NCBI GenBank assembly: GCA_947488635.1
Contig: CANLAY010000008.1
Coordinates: 1 to 14,593 of the forward strand
From: Candidatus Nanopelagicaceae bacterium
GTDB taxonomy: Bacteria; Actinomycetota; Actinomycetes; Nanopelagicales; Nanopelagicaceae
DNA length: 14,593 nt
Direction: 5' to 3'
The translations under genes and the position numbers were made by a program. Of the stretch, positions 1 to 7,620 are shown one piece after another. Under the pieces are notes generated by a model. That model was given only the letters and a program-made list of their open reading frames with translations, was not told where the DNA came from and did no database searches. Every line of letters begins with the position of its first letter. Position 1 is the first letter of the stretch.

Positions 1-968
1 ACTTCAGCCATTGCTGCCATCGAAGTAACAATGCGCCCCTTAATCTCAGTGGCAGCCCAGAGTGTGATTAGGAAATCAAAGTTAAATGAATTAGCTAATT
101 CATCAGGGCGTAAGTAACGAGCAATCCTAGTTGCCGGGCTTACCCATGCTTCCGCAACTGCCATGCGGTCTCCTGGATATGAATCAAGAATCTTTCGCCA
201 AGAGCGATGAATCTCATGCACACCTTCTTGATCCCAGAATGGGTGTTGAGTTGCCGACAACATCTCATTTCCTGCCTCTGGTTCAACGATATCTGGCAAG
301 CCTTCAGCCTTAATCATGGCGTGGGCAACATCGATGCGGAAACCATCAATTCCAAGATCAAGCCAGAACTTTAAAATGTTTTCAAAGTGCTCTCGGACAT
401 CGCGGTTTTCCCAATTGAAATCAGGTTGTTCGGTTGCAAAGAGATGTAGGTACCACTGCCCTGGTTTGCCATCAGCTTCAATTACGCGTTGCCAAGCAAC
501 CCCACCAAAAACAGATGGCCAATTATTTGGTGGTAGTTCGCCATCTTTGCCTTTGCCATCTAAGAAATGAAAACGCTCGCGCTCTTTACTGCCAGGTGCT
601 GCCTTAAGCGCTGCCTGAAACCATTCGTGTTGATCGCTGCAGTGGTTAGGCACAATGTCGAGCAGAATTCGGATACCGATTGCATGTGCTTCGGCAATTA
701 ACGCTTTAGCATCAGCCAAAGTGCCGTAGTCAGGTTCGATATCAAAGTAATTTGCAACATCATAACCATGGTCTTTTTGCGGGGACGGAAACCAAGGCGT
801 AATCCAGATTGCATCAATACCAAGTTCTTTTAAGTAGGCCAGGCGCGAACGAATTCCGTTGATATCACCGATGCCATCGCCATTGCTATCGGCAAAAGAG
901 CGAATATAGATTTGGTAAGTAACAGCATCACGCCACCAAAGACGCGTCGAACGTGGTGCTAATTGCAT
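1..968 (-). CDS. Alpha-glucosidase, GH13 family (partial, 3' end beyond the window)
   Basis: Cytoplasmic alpha-glucosidase of the GH13 oligo-1,6-glucosidase/maltase group, releasing glucose from alpha-linked oligosaccharides. I read 322 residues from ATG at 968; the gene continues past base 1. Seen in order: an N-terminal RDAVTYQIYIRSF strand; a calcium-type loop DSNGDGIGD (27-35); region I DIVPNHCSDQH (104-114); QPDFNWEN (181-188); region II DGFRIDVAH (208-216), whose D213 is the expected nucleophile; and region III AEAW (272-275), whose E273 is the expected acid/base. Region I has Cys110 where relatives usually have Thr. The start is supported by GAGG eight bases upstream, inside the end of the thioesterase gene, with only 3 nt between the genes, so the two are probably co-translated. 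Exact substrate (maltose, trehalose, sucrose, isomaltose) cannot be told from the part present. Confidence 0.9.
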   Translation of the reverse strand, partial: MQLAPRSTRLWWRDAVTYQIYIRSFADSNGDGIGDINGIRSRLAYLKELGIDAIWITPWFPSPQKDHGYDVANYFDIEPDYGTLADAKALIAEAHAIGIRILLDIVPNHCSDQHEWFQAALKAAPGSKERERFHFLDGKGKDGELPPNNWPSVFGGVAWQRVIEADGKPGQWYLHLFATEQPDFNWENRDVREHFENILKFWLDLGIDGFRIDVAHAMIKAEGLPDIVEPEAGNEMLSATQHPFWDQEGVHEIHRSWRKILDSYPGDRMAVAEAWVSPATRIARYLRPDELANSFNFDFLITLWAATEIKGRIVTSMAAMAE

Positions 969-971
969 GAT

Positions 972-1376
972 TTATGCCTCTAGGTATCCAGTTAAAAAAT
1001 CACGTTCATCTTCTGTAAGCGGGCGTGATTTCTTAGTTTCCATAGAGACAGCAACTTGCACTGTGCGACCACGGGCATGTAAGCCAAGTGGGCTAGATAA
1101 TTCATAAACTAAATCAAATGATGAGTTGCCAATCTTGGCCACCCAAATTGCCACATCTAAGTCAAATCCGCCTTCATAGATCGGCACGATGAAATCAACT
1201 TCAGCGCGACCAACCACCATGTCAGAAAAAACTGGCTCTAGCCCAGCTTCTTTACGTGAATACCAAGTGAAATTAGCACGTGCCTCTTGGATATAAGTTA
1301 AGTAACTTGCATTGTTGACGTGACCAAAACCATCTAGATCATCCCAACGCACATGCGCTTTAGTTAGGTGGCGCAT
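972..1376 (-). CDS. Acyl-CoA thioesterase, 4HBT/YbgC-like hotdog fold
   Basis: A 134-residue single-domain hotdog thioesterase, predicted to hydrolyse acyl-CoA thioesters in the cytoplasm. The N-terminal VRWDDLDGFGHVNNASYL (9-26) matches the YbgC/4-hydroxybenzoyl-CoA thioesterase signature. There, the Asp before GHVNN is the usual catalytic residue and GHVNN starts the buried central helix. Length is normal for the family. Its ATG (1376) shares one base with the ettA stop codon (TAATG), which favours translational coupling, and the alpha-glucosidase starts 3 nt after its stop. The true acyl substrate cannot be read from sequence; a housekeeping role in acyl-CoA recycling is inference. Confidence 0.85.
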   Translation of the reverse strand: MRHLTKAHVRWDDLDGFGHVNNASYLTYIQEARANFTWYSRKEAGLEPVFSDMVVGRAEVDFIVPIYEGGFDLDVAIWVAKIGNSSFDLVYELSSPLGLHARGRTVQVAVSMETKKSRPLTEDERDFLTGYLEA

Positions 1377-3043
1377 TATCGGGTCAGCTTTCGATATGTC
1401 GCACGGTGTGGGCGTGAAGCATCAGCACCAAGGCGAGAGATTTTGTTTTCTTCATAGGACTCGAAGTTACCTTCAAACCAGAACCACTTTGATTCACCTT
1501 CATAAGCCAAGATGTGTGTTGCTACACGGTCAAGGAACCAACGATCGTGCGAGATAACCACAGCGCAACCGGGAAATTCAAGTAAGGCATTTTCTAATGA
1601 ACCTAAAGTTTCAACATCTAAATCATTCGTTGGCTCATCGAGTAGTAGCAAGTTTCCGCCAGCTTTTAGTGTTAGCGCTAAGTTCAAACGGTTACGTTCT
1701 CCACCTGATAAAACTCCGGCCGGCTTCTGTTGATCCGGGCCTTTAAAACCAAACGCTGAAACGTAAGCACGAGAAGGCATTTCAACATTGCCCACCTTGA
1801 TGTAATCAAGACCGTCTGAGACAACTTCCCAGAGTGATTTCTTGGGATCAATGCCACCACGTGACTGATCTACGTAGGAAATCTTTACCGTCTCGCCCAC
1901 TTTTACCGAACCAGAATCAGGTTGCTCCATGCCGATTAAAGTCTTAAATAACGTGGTCTTGCCGGCGCCGTTAGGGCCGATGATTCCGACAATGCCGTTA
2001 CGAGGCAAAGTAAATGAGAGATCATCAATTAGTAAACGATCACCAAAGCCCTTAGCTAAGTTATTAACTTCAATAACCACATTACCTAGACGTGGGCCAG
2101 GTGGAATCTGAATTTCTTCAAAGTCCAACTTACGCATCTTGTCTGCCTCGGCTGCCATCTCTTCATAGCGAGCCAAGCGCGCCTTTGATTTTACTTGGCG
2201 ACCTTTAGCATTCATGCGAACCCATTCGAGTTCTTCAGTCAAACGCTTTGCGCGCTTGGCATCTTTCTGGCCTTCAATCTTTAGCCGAGTTGACTTGGTT
2301 TCGAGATAAGTTGAGTAGTTACCTTCATATGGATAAGCGCGACCGCGGTCGAGTTCTAGAATCCATTGGGCCACATTGTCGAGGAAATATCTATCGTGCG
2401 TAATCGCTACAACTGCGCCGGGATACTTATTTAAGTGTTGCTCTAACCAAAGCACTGACTCGGCATCTAAGTGGTTAGTAGGCTCATCCAGGAGCAATAG
2501 ATCTGGTGCTTGTAATAACAACTTACAAAGTGCTACGCGACGCTTCTCACCACCAGATAGAACAGAGACATCAGCATCTGCCGGTGGGCAACGAAGGGCA
2601 TCCATCGCTTGTTCTAATTGGGAATCAAGTTCCCAAGCATTGCGGTGATCTAGTTTTTCCTGCAGATCACCCATCTCGGCCAATAACTTGTCGTAGTCAG
2701 CATCAGGGCTAGCCATCTCTTCGCTGATTTCATCAAATCTCTTCAGCATAGAAACGGTTTCGGCAACGCCCTCTTTGACGTTATCAATAACACTTTTAGT
2801 TTCATTAAGGATTGGCTCTTGCAGCAAGATGCCCACGGTAAAGCCGGGAGTTAGGTATGCCTCGCCATTAGAAGGCTGCTGCAGGCCGGCCATGATCTGT
2901 AGCACCGTTGACTTACCAGCACCATTAGGACCAACTACGCCGATCTTGGCACCGGGATAAAACATCAAGGTAACGTCGTCGAGGATTACCTTCTCGCCAT
3001 GCGCTTTACGCGCCTTTTTCATCGTATAAATGAACTCAGCCAT
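1376..3043 (-). CDS. ettA: Energy-dependent translational throttle protein EttA (ABC-F ATPase)
   Basis: A cytoplasmic ABC-F protein of 555 residues, the same length class as E. coli EttA. The family binds the ribosomal E site and gates entry into elongation according to ATP/ADP. Two ABC domains are visible: Walker A GPNGAGKST (38-46), signature LSGGEKRR and Walker B LLLLDEPTNHLD in the first; GPNGAGKTT, LSGGERNR and LLLLDEPTNDLD in the second. The linker between them is charged and helical (about 240-325, rich in K/R/E), as expected for the P-site-tRNA-interaction motif. There are no membrane segments, so it is not a transporter despite the fold. It heads the ettA-thioesterase-glucosidase unit. 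ATG at 3043 has only a modest GATAGGG upstream. ABC-F antibiotic-resistance factors are the alternative; conserved length and the C-terminal WFWFEGNFESYEENK segment favour EttA. Confidence 0.93.
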   Translation of the reverse strand: MAEFIYTMKKARKAHGEKVILDDVTLMFYPGAKIGVVGPNGAGKSTVLQIMAGLQQPSNGEAYLTPGFTVGILLQEPILNETKSVIDNVKEGVAETVSMLKRFDEISEEMASPDADYDKLLAEMGDLQEKLDHRNAWELDSQLEQAMDALRCPPADADVSVLSGGEKRRVALCKLLLQAPDLLLLDEPTNHLDAESVLWLEQHLNKYPGAVVAITHDRYFLDNVAQWILELDRGRAYPYEGNYSTYLETKSTRLKIEGQKDAKRAKRLTEELEWVRMNAKGRQVKSKARLARYEEMAAEADKMRKLDFEEIQIPPGPRLGNVVIEVNNLAKGFGDRLLIDDLSFTLPRNGIVGIIGPNGAGKTTLFKTLIGMEQPDSGSVKVGETVKISYVDQSRGGIDPKKSLWEVVSDGLDYIKVGNVEMPSRAYVSAFGFKGPDQQKPAGVLSGGERNRLNLALTLKAGGNLLLLDEPTNDLDVETLGSLENALLEFPGCAVVISHDRWFLDRVATHILAYEGESKWFWFEGNFESYEENKISRLGADASRPHRATYRKLTR

Positions 3044-3061
3044 AAGACGAAACCCTATCGT

Positions 3062-3091
3062 TTAACTTCGGTAGACTCTGACAGGTAATAA
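3062..3091 (+). promoter_or_regulatory. Candidate promoter of tRNA-Arg
   Basis: TTAACT (3062-3067) and TAATAA (3086-3091) are separated by 18 nt. This places a start site about 5 nt before the mature tRNA, a usual arrangement for a stable-RNA promoter. It lies in the short divergent gap with ettA. Sequence inspection only; the -35 is imperfect. Confidence 0.35.
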
Positions 3092-3103
3092 GCGAGATTA
3101 AAT

Positions 3104-3177
3104 GCGCCTGTAGCTCAGTCGGATAGAGCACCCGCCTTCTAAGCGGGTTGTCGCAGGTTCGATTCCTGCCAGGCGCG
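3104..3177 (+). tRNA. tRNA-Arg (anticodon TCT)
   Basis: Full cloverleaf: 7-bp acceptor GCGCCTG/CAGGCGC (3104-3110 with 3170-3176), D arm from 3113, anticodon stem CCCGC/GCGGG (3131-3135 with 3143-3147), loop CTTCTAA with anticodon TCT at 3138-3140, T stem GCAGG/CCTGC (3153-3157 with 3165-3169) and T loop TTCGATT. The discriminator is G3177 and CCA is not encoded. It decodes AGA, a rare codon class in high-GC actinobacteria. Confidence 0.97.
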
Positions 3178-3226
3178 CATTTAGGTTTTAAATCCTTAAA
3201 TATTTCCCGCTTTTAAACAAAAGCAA

Positions 3227-3257
3227 AACGGCCGGCACACTAAATGTGCCGGCCGTT
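3227..3257 (-). terminator. Strong hairpin terminator after pstS
   Basis: A perfect 13-bp inverted repeat (3227-3239 with 3245-3257, core CGGCCGGCACA) with a 5-nt loop CTAAA. Read on the minus strand, the stem is followed by TTTTGCTTTTG, so it acts as a Rho-independent terminator 32 nt after the pstS stop. On the plus strand no T-run follows, so it may only weakly stop tRNA-Arg read-through. Confidence 0.88.
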
Positions 3258-3288
3258 CTACTTACCTAGAGGAGGATTCTTATTTTTA

Positions 3289-4428
3289 TTAGCCTAGCTT
3301 TGCGATCGCAGCATCTGAATACTTCTTCAGGGTGCCAGTGATTGCGATGAAGTCTGGAGCTAGATCAGTACATGCTGGAGACGTGATGAGGTTAGCCCAA
3401 GCCTTAATTGCTGGAAGAGCAGCCTTATCTTTATAGTCTGAATCACCAAGCATGTAGGTGATGATGCCTAGTGTGTAAGCACCGGCTTCTTTTGTGCCGT
3501 AGTCGAAGGTGAAAATACCCTTTGCATCAACTTTGGCTGAACCAAGGAAGGCAGCTGTTGCATCGCCAGTTGGAAGAGCAAAGTTACCTGAAGCATTTCC
3601 GATTGCAGCTGACTTTAGACCGTACTTAGTTCCGTATGAAACTTCTGCAAAAGTAATTGAATACTTTGTAGCCGCAGCTAGTTGTGAAACACCAGCTGAG
3701 AAGTTTGCACCAACAATGCGACCGATATTGCCGGCATCATTGATGTTTCCTGGGAATGCAGTTACGAAAGTGTCGTTCTTTGGCTTGTTCCAAAGTGTTG
3801 GAGTAACGCCTGAAAGCCAAGCTGTGAAGTTACCTGAAGTGCCCGACTTGTCTGCACGGTAAATTACCTTGATTGCTTGATTTGGAAGTGTGTAAGAAAT
3901 CTTCTTTGAAGCCTTGCGTAGTACTACTGGATTTCCTAACTTATCCTTAACAACATCGCCTTTGCTGTCCTTCTTGTAAACAACTGTTGTTACAGTGCGG
4001 TTATTATCAGCAGCAATCGCTGGATCGTTCCACTTTGTGATTGTGCCAGCGAAAATCTTTGCTGTGGTTTCTGGAGATAAATACAGTTGAGTCTTGGCAG
4101 GCAGGTTATGCAGAATTGCAATTGGTGCAGCTGCTGCTGGAATGTGAATCAATGTTGGACGAGCAGTTGAACCAGTGTGAGCAGTATCTGAGAACCAAAT
4201 CTGTCCTAGTTGCTTATCTGAACCATCGCGACCAGTTCCTGAACCAGTTGCTGCGTATGTAAGTGAGTGACCTGTTGTCTTGCTGAAAACTACTTTACAT
4301 TCTTCAATTAAAAGAGCTGGGAAGGATGCTCCTTGGCCGACCAAGTCGACTGCCATTGCTGATGGAGCTGTGCTAATCATTAGACCGGAGATCAGTGCGA
4401 TAACTCCGAGTTTCTTAGAGAGTTTCAT
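3289..4428 (-). CDS. pstS: Phosphate ABC transporter substrate-binding protein PstS
   Basis: The extracytoplasmic phosphate receptor that delivers Pi to PstCA, 379 residues. Signal peptide 1-26 (KK at 5-6, hydrophobic core, cleavage after AMA) is followed by the PstS-type start LVGQGASFPALL. Ligand-loop candidates are GSGTGRDGSD (about 62-71) and SGTSGNFTAWL (about 196-206). There is no Cys in the lipobox position. The only cysteines are C44 and C353, so this looks like a secreted or wall-retained form rather than the lipoprotein typical of Gram-positives, possibly with a disulfide. A Lys/Asp-rich insert at about 150-175 makes it longer than E. coli PstS (346). ATG 4428 follows GAAAGG at a good distance. 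It is last in the pst cluster, with its own PHO box and leader hairpin and a strong terminator. GAS domain assignment is clear; wall attachment is unknown. Confidence 0.93.
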   Translation of the reverse strand: MKLSKKLGVIALISGLMISTAPSAMAVDLVGQGASFPALLIEECKVVFSKTTGHSLTYAATGSGTGRDGSDKQLGQIWFSDTAHTGSTARPTLIHIPAAAAPIAILHNLPAKTQLYLSPETTAKIFAGTITKWNDPAIAADNNRTVTTVVYKKDSKGDVVKDKLGNPVVLRKASKKISYTLPNQAIKVIYRADKSGTSGNFTAWLSGVTPTLWNKPKNDTFVTAFPGNINDAGNIGRIVGANFSAGVSQLAAATKYSITFAEVSYGTKYGLKSAAIGNASGNFALPTGDATAAFLGSAKVDAKGIFTFDYGTKEAGAYTLGIITYMLGDSDYKDKAALPAIKAWANLITSPACTDLAPDFIAITGTLKKYSDAAIAKLG

Positions 4429-4441
4429 TCTCTACCTTTCA

Positions 4442-4488
4442 GATACTTCCCTATTGGGGCTCACCCTGCGTGAGGTGAGGAAAGTATC
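4442..4488 (-). other. Stem-loop in the pstS 5' leader
   Basis: Two nested inverted repeats lie between the PHO box and the pstS ribosome site. The outer arms GATACTTCC (4442-4450) and GGAAAGTATC (4479-4488) pair over 9 bp with one bulge. The inner arms CTCACC (4460-4465) and GGTGAG (4474-4479) share base 4479 with the outer stem, so the two compete at one position. The RNA form would sit just upstream of GAAAGG and the ATG. Possible roles are mRNA stabilisation, 5' end protection or a processing point; none is shown by sequence. Confidence 0.55.
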
Positions 4489-4517
4489 CAAATGGATCGA
4501 CTAGAGGCCTAAATTTT

Positions 4518-4539
4518 GGTGAACAACAGTTGAACCTCT
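4518..4539 (-). promoter_or_regulatory. PHO box (two 11-nt direct repeats) upstream of pstS
   Basis: On the minus strand the cores GTTCAAC and GTTCACC repeat at exactly 11-nt spacing (plus-strand GGTGAAC 4518-4524 and GTTGAAC 4529-4535). This is the actinobacterial PhoP direct-repeat unit with GTTCACC core described for Streptomyces. It lies about 90 nt before the pstS ATG, inside the pstB-pstS gap, so pstS probably has its own PhoP-activated promoter. A poor TCTAGT (4500-4505) is a possible -10. PhoP itself is not in the window. Confidence 0.75.
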
Positions 4540-4562
4540 GCCTAATAGCAGTCTTACGGCTT

Positions 4563-5408
4563 TTAGCCGAAACGGCCCGTAACGTAATCCTCGGTGCGCT
4601 TATCTCTTGGTCGAGAGAAGAGCTCAGTAGTTGGTGCCACCTCGATTAATTCACCTGGGCCACCATCAGAGAGCATAAACGCTGAGTAATCAGAGACGCG
4701 AGCCGCTTGCTGCATATTGTGAGTCACAATCACGATGGTCATGGTCTGTGAGAGCTCAGAGATGGTCTGCTCGATACGAAATGTTGAACCCGGATCAAGA
4801 GCTGAACATGGCTCATCCATTAGCAATACCTCAGGTCGAACTGCCAATGATCGCGCAATACATAAACGTTGTTGTTGTCCACCAGAGAGTGCACTGGCGT
4901 GCTCGTTTAGGCGATCTTTAGCTTCTTCCCATAAACCGGCTCGGGTTAAGCACTCTTCGAGTAGATCATCGGTATTAGAAACCTTAAGTTGTGCAAGTTT
5001 GATACCCGATAGAACATTTTGCCCAATAGTCATTGATGGAAATGGGTTTGGCTTTTGGAAAACCATTCCGATTCGAAGACGAATCTTGGTCACATCTGTT
5101 CCTGCGGCATAAATATCTTTACCGCCCAGCAGAACTTCGCCAGCAAGGGCTGCAGTTGGAATAAATTCATGCATGCGATTTAGCGTGCGCAGGAAAGTTG
5201 ATTTACCGCAACCAGATGGCCCGATCAGGGCAGTCACAGTGCCGGCCGCAAAATCAAGAGTCACATCTTTTAACGCATGCTTTGCACCGAACCAGGCATG
5301 AACGCCACGTGCCTCCAGACCAGAACCAAGTGGCTTGGTACCAGGCTGCTTAATTTCGCGCGAAGATGCAACATCGGCAAGTGAGTGAGGTGTTGTCTGT
5401 GTCTTCAT
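4563..5408 (-). CDS. pstB: Phosphate ABC transporter ATP-binding protein PstB
   Basis: The cytoplasmic ATPase powering phosphate import through PstCA. Read from ATG 5408 it is 281 residues. It has Walker A GPSGCGKST (63-71), the PstB-typical Q-loop VFQKPNPFP, signature LSGGQQQR, Walker B LLMDEPCSALDP and switch VTHNM. I chose 5408 because GGAGAGAAGAAGG lies just upstream and the length is nearer the usual ~258. An ATG at 5474 (303 residues, 8 nt after the pstA stop) is the alternative but has no visible ribosome site. The first ~30 residues are low in conservation either way. A 22-residue Asn/Glu-rich leader would be added by the longer form. Confidence 0.93.
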   Translation of the reverse strand: MKTQTTPHSLADVASSREIKQPGTKPLGSGLEARGVHAWFGAKHALKDVTLDFAAGTVTALIGPSGCGKSTFLRTLNRMHEFIPTAALAGEVLLGGKDIYAAGTDVTKIRLRIGMVFQKPNPFPSMTIGQNVLSGIKLAQLKVSNTDDLLEECLTRAGLWEEAKDRLNEHASALSGGQQQRLCIARSLAVRPEVLLMDEPCSALDPGSTFRIEQTISELSQTMTIVIVTHNMQQAARVSDYSAFMLSDGGPGELIEVAPTTELFSRPRDKRTEDYVTGRFG

Positions 5409-5482
5409 TTCCTTCTTCTCTCCTGGATTAGGTTCTAAATTTGCGTTTTGTGCCAAATCATCATTATTAGTCATTTTGGCAT

Positions 5483-6532
5483 CTACCGTTTCTGTGATCT
5501 TGAGGAAATGTAGCGAGCGATAGTAAATAGTATGAGTACCCAAAGCAGCAGCACAAGCAAGCCAGCCCAAGTACGTTGGGTAGATTCTTCGCTGCCACCT
5601 AAGAGGAATGCATTCCAAACATAAAACGGAATAGAGCCCATTGGCCCGGAAACCGGATTGAAGTTTGTTGCATCTCCACCGCCAGAAACTAGAAGAATTG
5701 GCGCAGTTTCACCAATAACGCGGGCAATACCAAGAATGATCGCAGTCACCAAGCCACTCTTAACAGCCGGCACGACCACCATTGCAACTGTGCGCCACTG
5801 GGTAGCACCTAGTGCTAAACCAGCTTCGCGTAGATCATTTGGGATCAATAGCAAAACTTCTTCAGCAGTTCTGGCCACTGTTGGAATCATCAAAATAGAA
5901 AGCGCTAGAGCGCCCATTAGCCCCGAACGTTCTCCGGTAACCGGGTAAACGATACTTGAGAGAATAAATAATCCAGCAACGATTGATGGAACACCTGACA
6001 TCGCCTGAACTAAGAAACGAATTGGTCTGGCAAATTTACCTTTAATTTCAGTTAGGTATAGCGCAGTCAAAATAGCAATTGGAAGCGTGAATAACAAAGC
6101 GAGCCCAACCATAATCAATGTTCCAACAATGGCTGCCAGCATGCCACCTTCTTGAATCGGACTGTTAACAGTTGCCTCTGACATGTCTTGAGTAAAGAGA
6201 CCCCAATGAAGCCCACGCCAACCTTTACTAATAACGGTTGCCAAAATACTGACAATTGGAATTATTGCTAAGAAAATCGCAAAACGAGAGATACTGGTCA
6301 ACAAACTATCTTGCGCAGCTGGTTTTCCGGCACGACGATACTCAGCAATAAATGAAACTGAAACATATGAGAAGAAGAAAGCTGCAACCCAACCAAGTTT
6401 GCCGTTTAAACCAGTTACGAATAGTAGAACTAACGAGAGTGCCACGGCGATAAGTAAATTCAGGCCTTTTTGACTGCGCTCTTTAGCAGTTGGCTCCCAA
6501 GGTCTTCCGGGCTTTATCGTTGTAGTAGACAA
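5483..6532 (-). CDS. pstA: Phosphate ABC transporter permease PstA
   Basis: Membrane subunit pairing with PstC to form the Pi channel, 349 residues. Hydrophobic segments are seen near 24-44, 49-67, 82-102, 130-160, 185-205, 207-220, 255-275 and 318-340. The EAA-type loop is DLREAGLALGATQWRTVAM, which docks PstB. At 349 residues it exceeds E. coli PstA (296); the excess is an N-terminal ~70-residue part with two extra predicted membrane helices. The start is TTG (6532-6530), which immediately follows the pstC TAA (TAATTG); AAAGGTGGG in the end of pstC serves as ribosome site, and no in-frame ATG is near. Co-transcribed with pstC and pstB. Confidence 0.92.
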   Translation of the reverse strand: MSTTTIKPGRPWEPTAKERSQKGLNLLIAVALSLVLLFVTGLNGKLGWVAAFFFSYVSVSFIAEYRRAGKPAAQDSLLTSISRFAIFLAIIPIVSILATVISKGWRGLHWGLFTQDMSEATVNSPIQEGGMLAAIVGTLIMVGLALLFTLPIAILTALYLTEIKGKFARPIRFLVQAMSGVPSIVAGLFILSSIVYPVTGERSGLMGALALSILMIPTVARTAEEVLLLIPNDLREAGLALGATQWRTVAMVVVPAVKSGLVTAIILGIARVIGETAPILLVSGGGDATNFNPVSGPMGSIPFYVWNAFLLGGSEESTQRTWAGLLVLLLWVLILFTIARYISSRSQKR

Positions 6533-7510
6533 TTAACGTCCCACCTTTCCGAGACGGCTTACCAGAATGTTTGCAACTCCGTTAACGACCAGAGTTAGCA
6601 AGAAGAGAACTAGGCCGGCAGCCATTAGCGCATTAATTTCTTCGCGATCGGCTTCGCCGAACTTAAGAATAATTAGAGTCGCAATATTTCCACCGGCGCC
6701 GAATAAAACTTGCCAGTTAACTTGGTACACAACATTTAGAACTGTGTAAACCGCAACAGTTTCACCCATTGCGCGGCCAAGTCCAAGCATTGCGCCACCA
6801 ACAATTCCACCGCGGCCAAATGGGAGAACTACCGCTCTGATCATGGAAAAGCGAGTTGCCCCAAGGGCGTATGCGGCTTGGATACGGTCAAGTGGGGTCT
6901 GTGAAAATACTTCTCGAGAAATTGAGGTACAGATCGGAATAATCATGATGGCAAGTACTAAGCCGGCAATAAATGGTGAACGAGTAAAGAATGGAACCGG
7001 CACATCAAAAACTGGAATCCAACCGAAATACTTATTAAGCAACTTCGCCCAATATTCAGCACTGGGCATTAAAACCATGAAGCCCCAAAGACCGAAGAGA
7101 ATTGATGGGAATGCTGCCATTAAGTCGATCAAGCCAATCAAGATGTTACGAATCTTGCGACCGGCATAAAACTCGAGGAAGAGTGCACTTAGCACTGCAA
7201 TAGGAACGCCCACAAGCACTGCAATGGTTGCAGAAAGGATGGTTCCGACGAGCATCGCAGCCAAGCCATAATCTTGCGAAACGATATTTGAATTCTCGTC
7301 TTCAACTACTGACCAATCAGAATTTGTAAGAAATCCAAATCCTTCAACTCTAAGGACACCAAGACCACGATAAGCTAGAAACGCAAAGATCAATCCGAGA
7401 ATAATCAGCGAAGACATTCCGCCAGTAGTTACTACAAATCGGAAGAATTGATCAGAGCGTCGAGGCTTTGTTACAAGCTCTATGCGGGCTGGTATTTGAG
7501 TGTCAGTCAC
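6533..7510 (-). CDS. pstC: Phosphate ABC transporter permease PstC
   Basis: Membrane permease subunit of the Pst Pi importer, 325 residues. A short charged N-terminus is followed by a first helix (about 34-52), a periplasmic stretch with GFGFLTNSDWSV, and the permease core. The cytoplasmic EAA loop is IQAAYALGATRFSMIRAVVLP, followed by GRAMGETVAV, both typical of PstC. It is the first gene of pstCABS. The start is GTG (7510) with no good Shine-Dalgarno; TTAATA at 7525-7530 is a possible -10, which would make the mRNA nearly leaderless. Its upstream region carries a three-unit PHO box. PstA starts directly after its stop codon. Confidence 0.93.
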   Translation of the reverse strand: MTDTQIPARIELVTKPRRSDQFFRFVVTTGGMSSLIILGLIFAFLAYRGLGVLRVEGFGFLTNSDWSVVEDENSNIVSQDYGLAAMLVGTILSATIAVLVGVPIAVLSALFLEFYAGRKIRNILIGLIDLMAAFPSILFGLWGFMVLMPSAEYWAKLLNKYFGWIPVFDVPVPFFTRSPFIAGLVLAIMIIPICTSISREVFSQTPLDRIQAAYALGATRFSMIRAVVLPFGRGGIVGGAMLGLGRAMGETVAVYTVLNVVYQVNWQVLFGAGGNIATLIILKFGEADREEINALMAAGLVLFLLTLVVNGVANILVSRLGKVGR

Positions 7511-7554
7511 GTGGCGAATCTTGCTATTAAGCGGGTTCAGGCAGGCAGATCAAA

Positions 7555-7587
7555 GGTGAACAAAAGATGAACGAAAGGTGAAATTAC
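7555..7587 (-). promoter_or_regulatory. PHO box (three 11-nt direct repeats) upstream of pstC
   Basis: Plus-strand units GGTGAAC, GATGAAC and GGTGAAA begin at 7555, 7566 and 7577, exactly 11 nt apart; on the minus strand these are GTTCACC/GTTCATC/TTTCACC. This is the PhoP operator form of actinobacteria. It lies 45 nt before the pstC start in the divergent pstC-orn gap, so PhoP bound here should activate pstCAB. An effect on orn, 34 nt away on the other side, is possible but unproven. Confidence 0.85.
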
Positions 7588-7620
7588 CGCTTGTCCCCTA
7601 GCCTGCTTTAAGGTTGCCCA

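Noticed and set aside
3268..3274. AGGAGG on the plus strand near the pstS stop, like a strong ribosome site
   Set aside because: No start codon or open frame follows; it is the complement of pstS trailer sequence.
5409..5618. Upstream extensions of pstB to 5474 or 5618
   Set aside because: 5618 overlaps 136 bases of pstA and gives a non-homologous N-terminus; 5474 is possible but lacks a ribosome site and lengthens the protein beyond the family.
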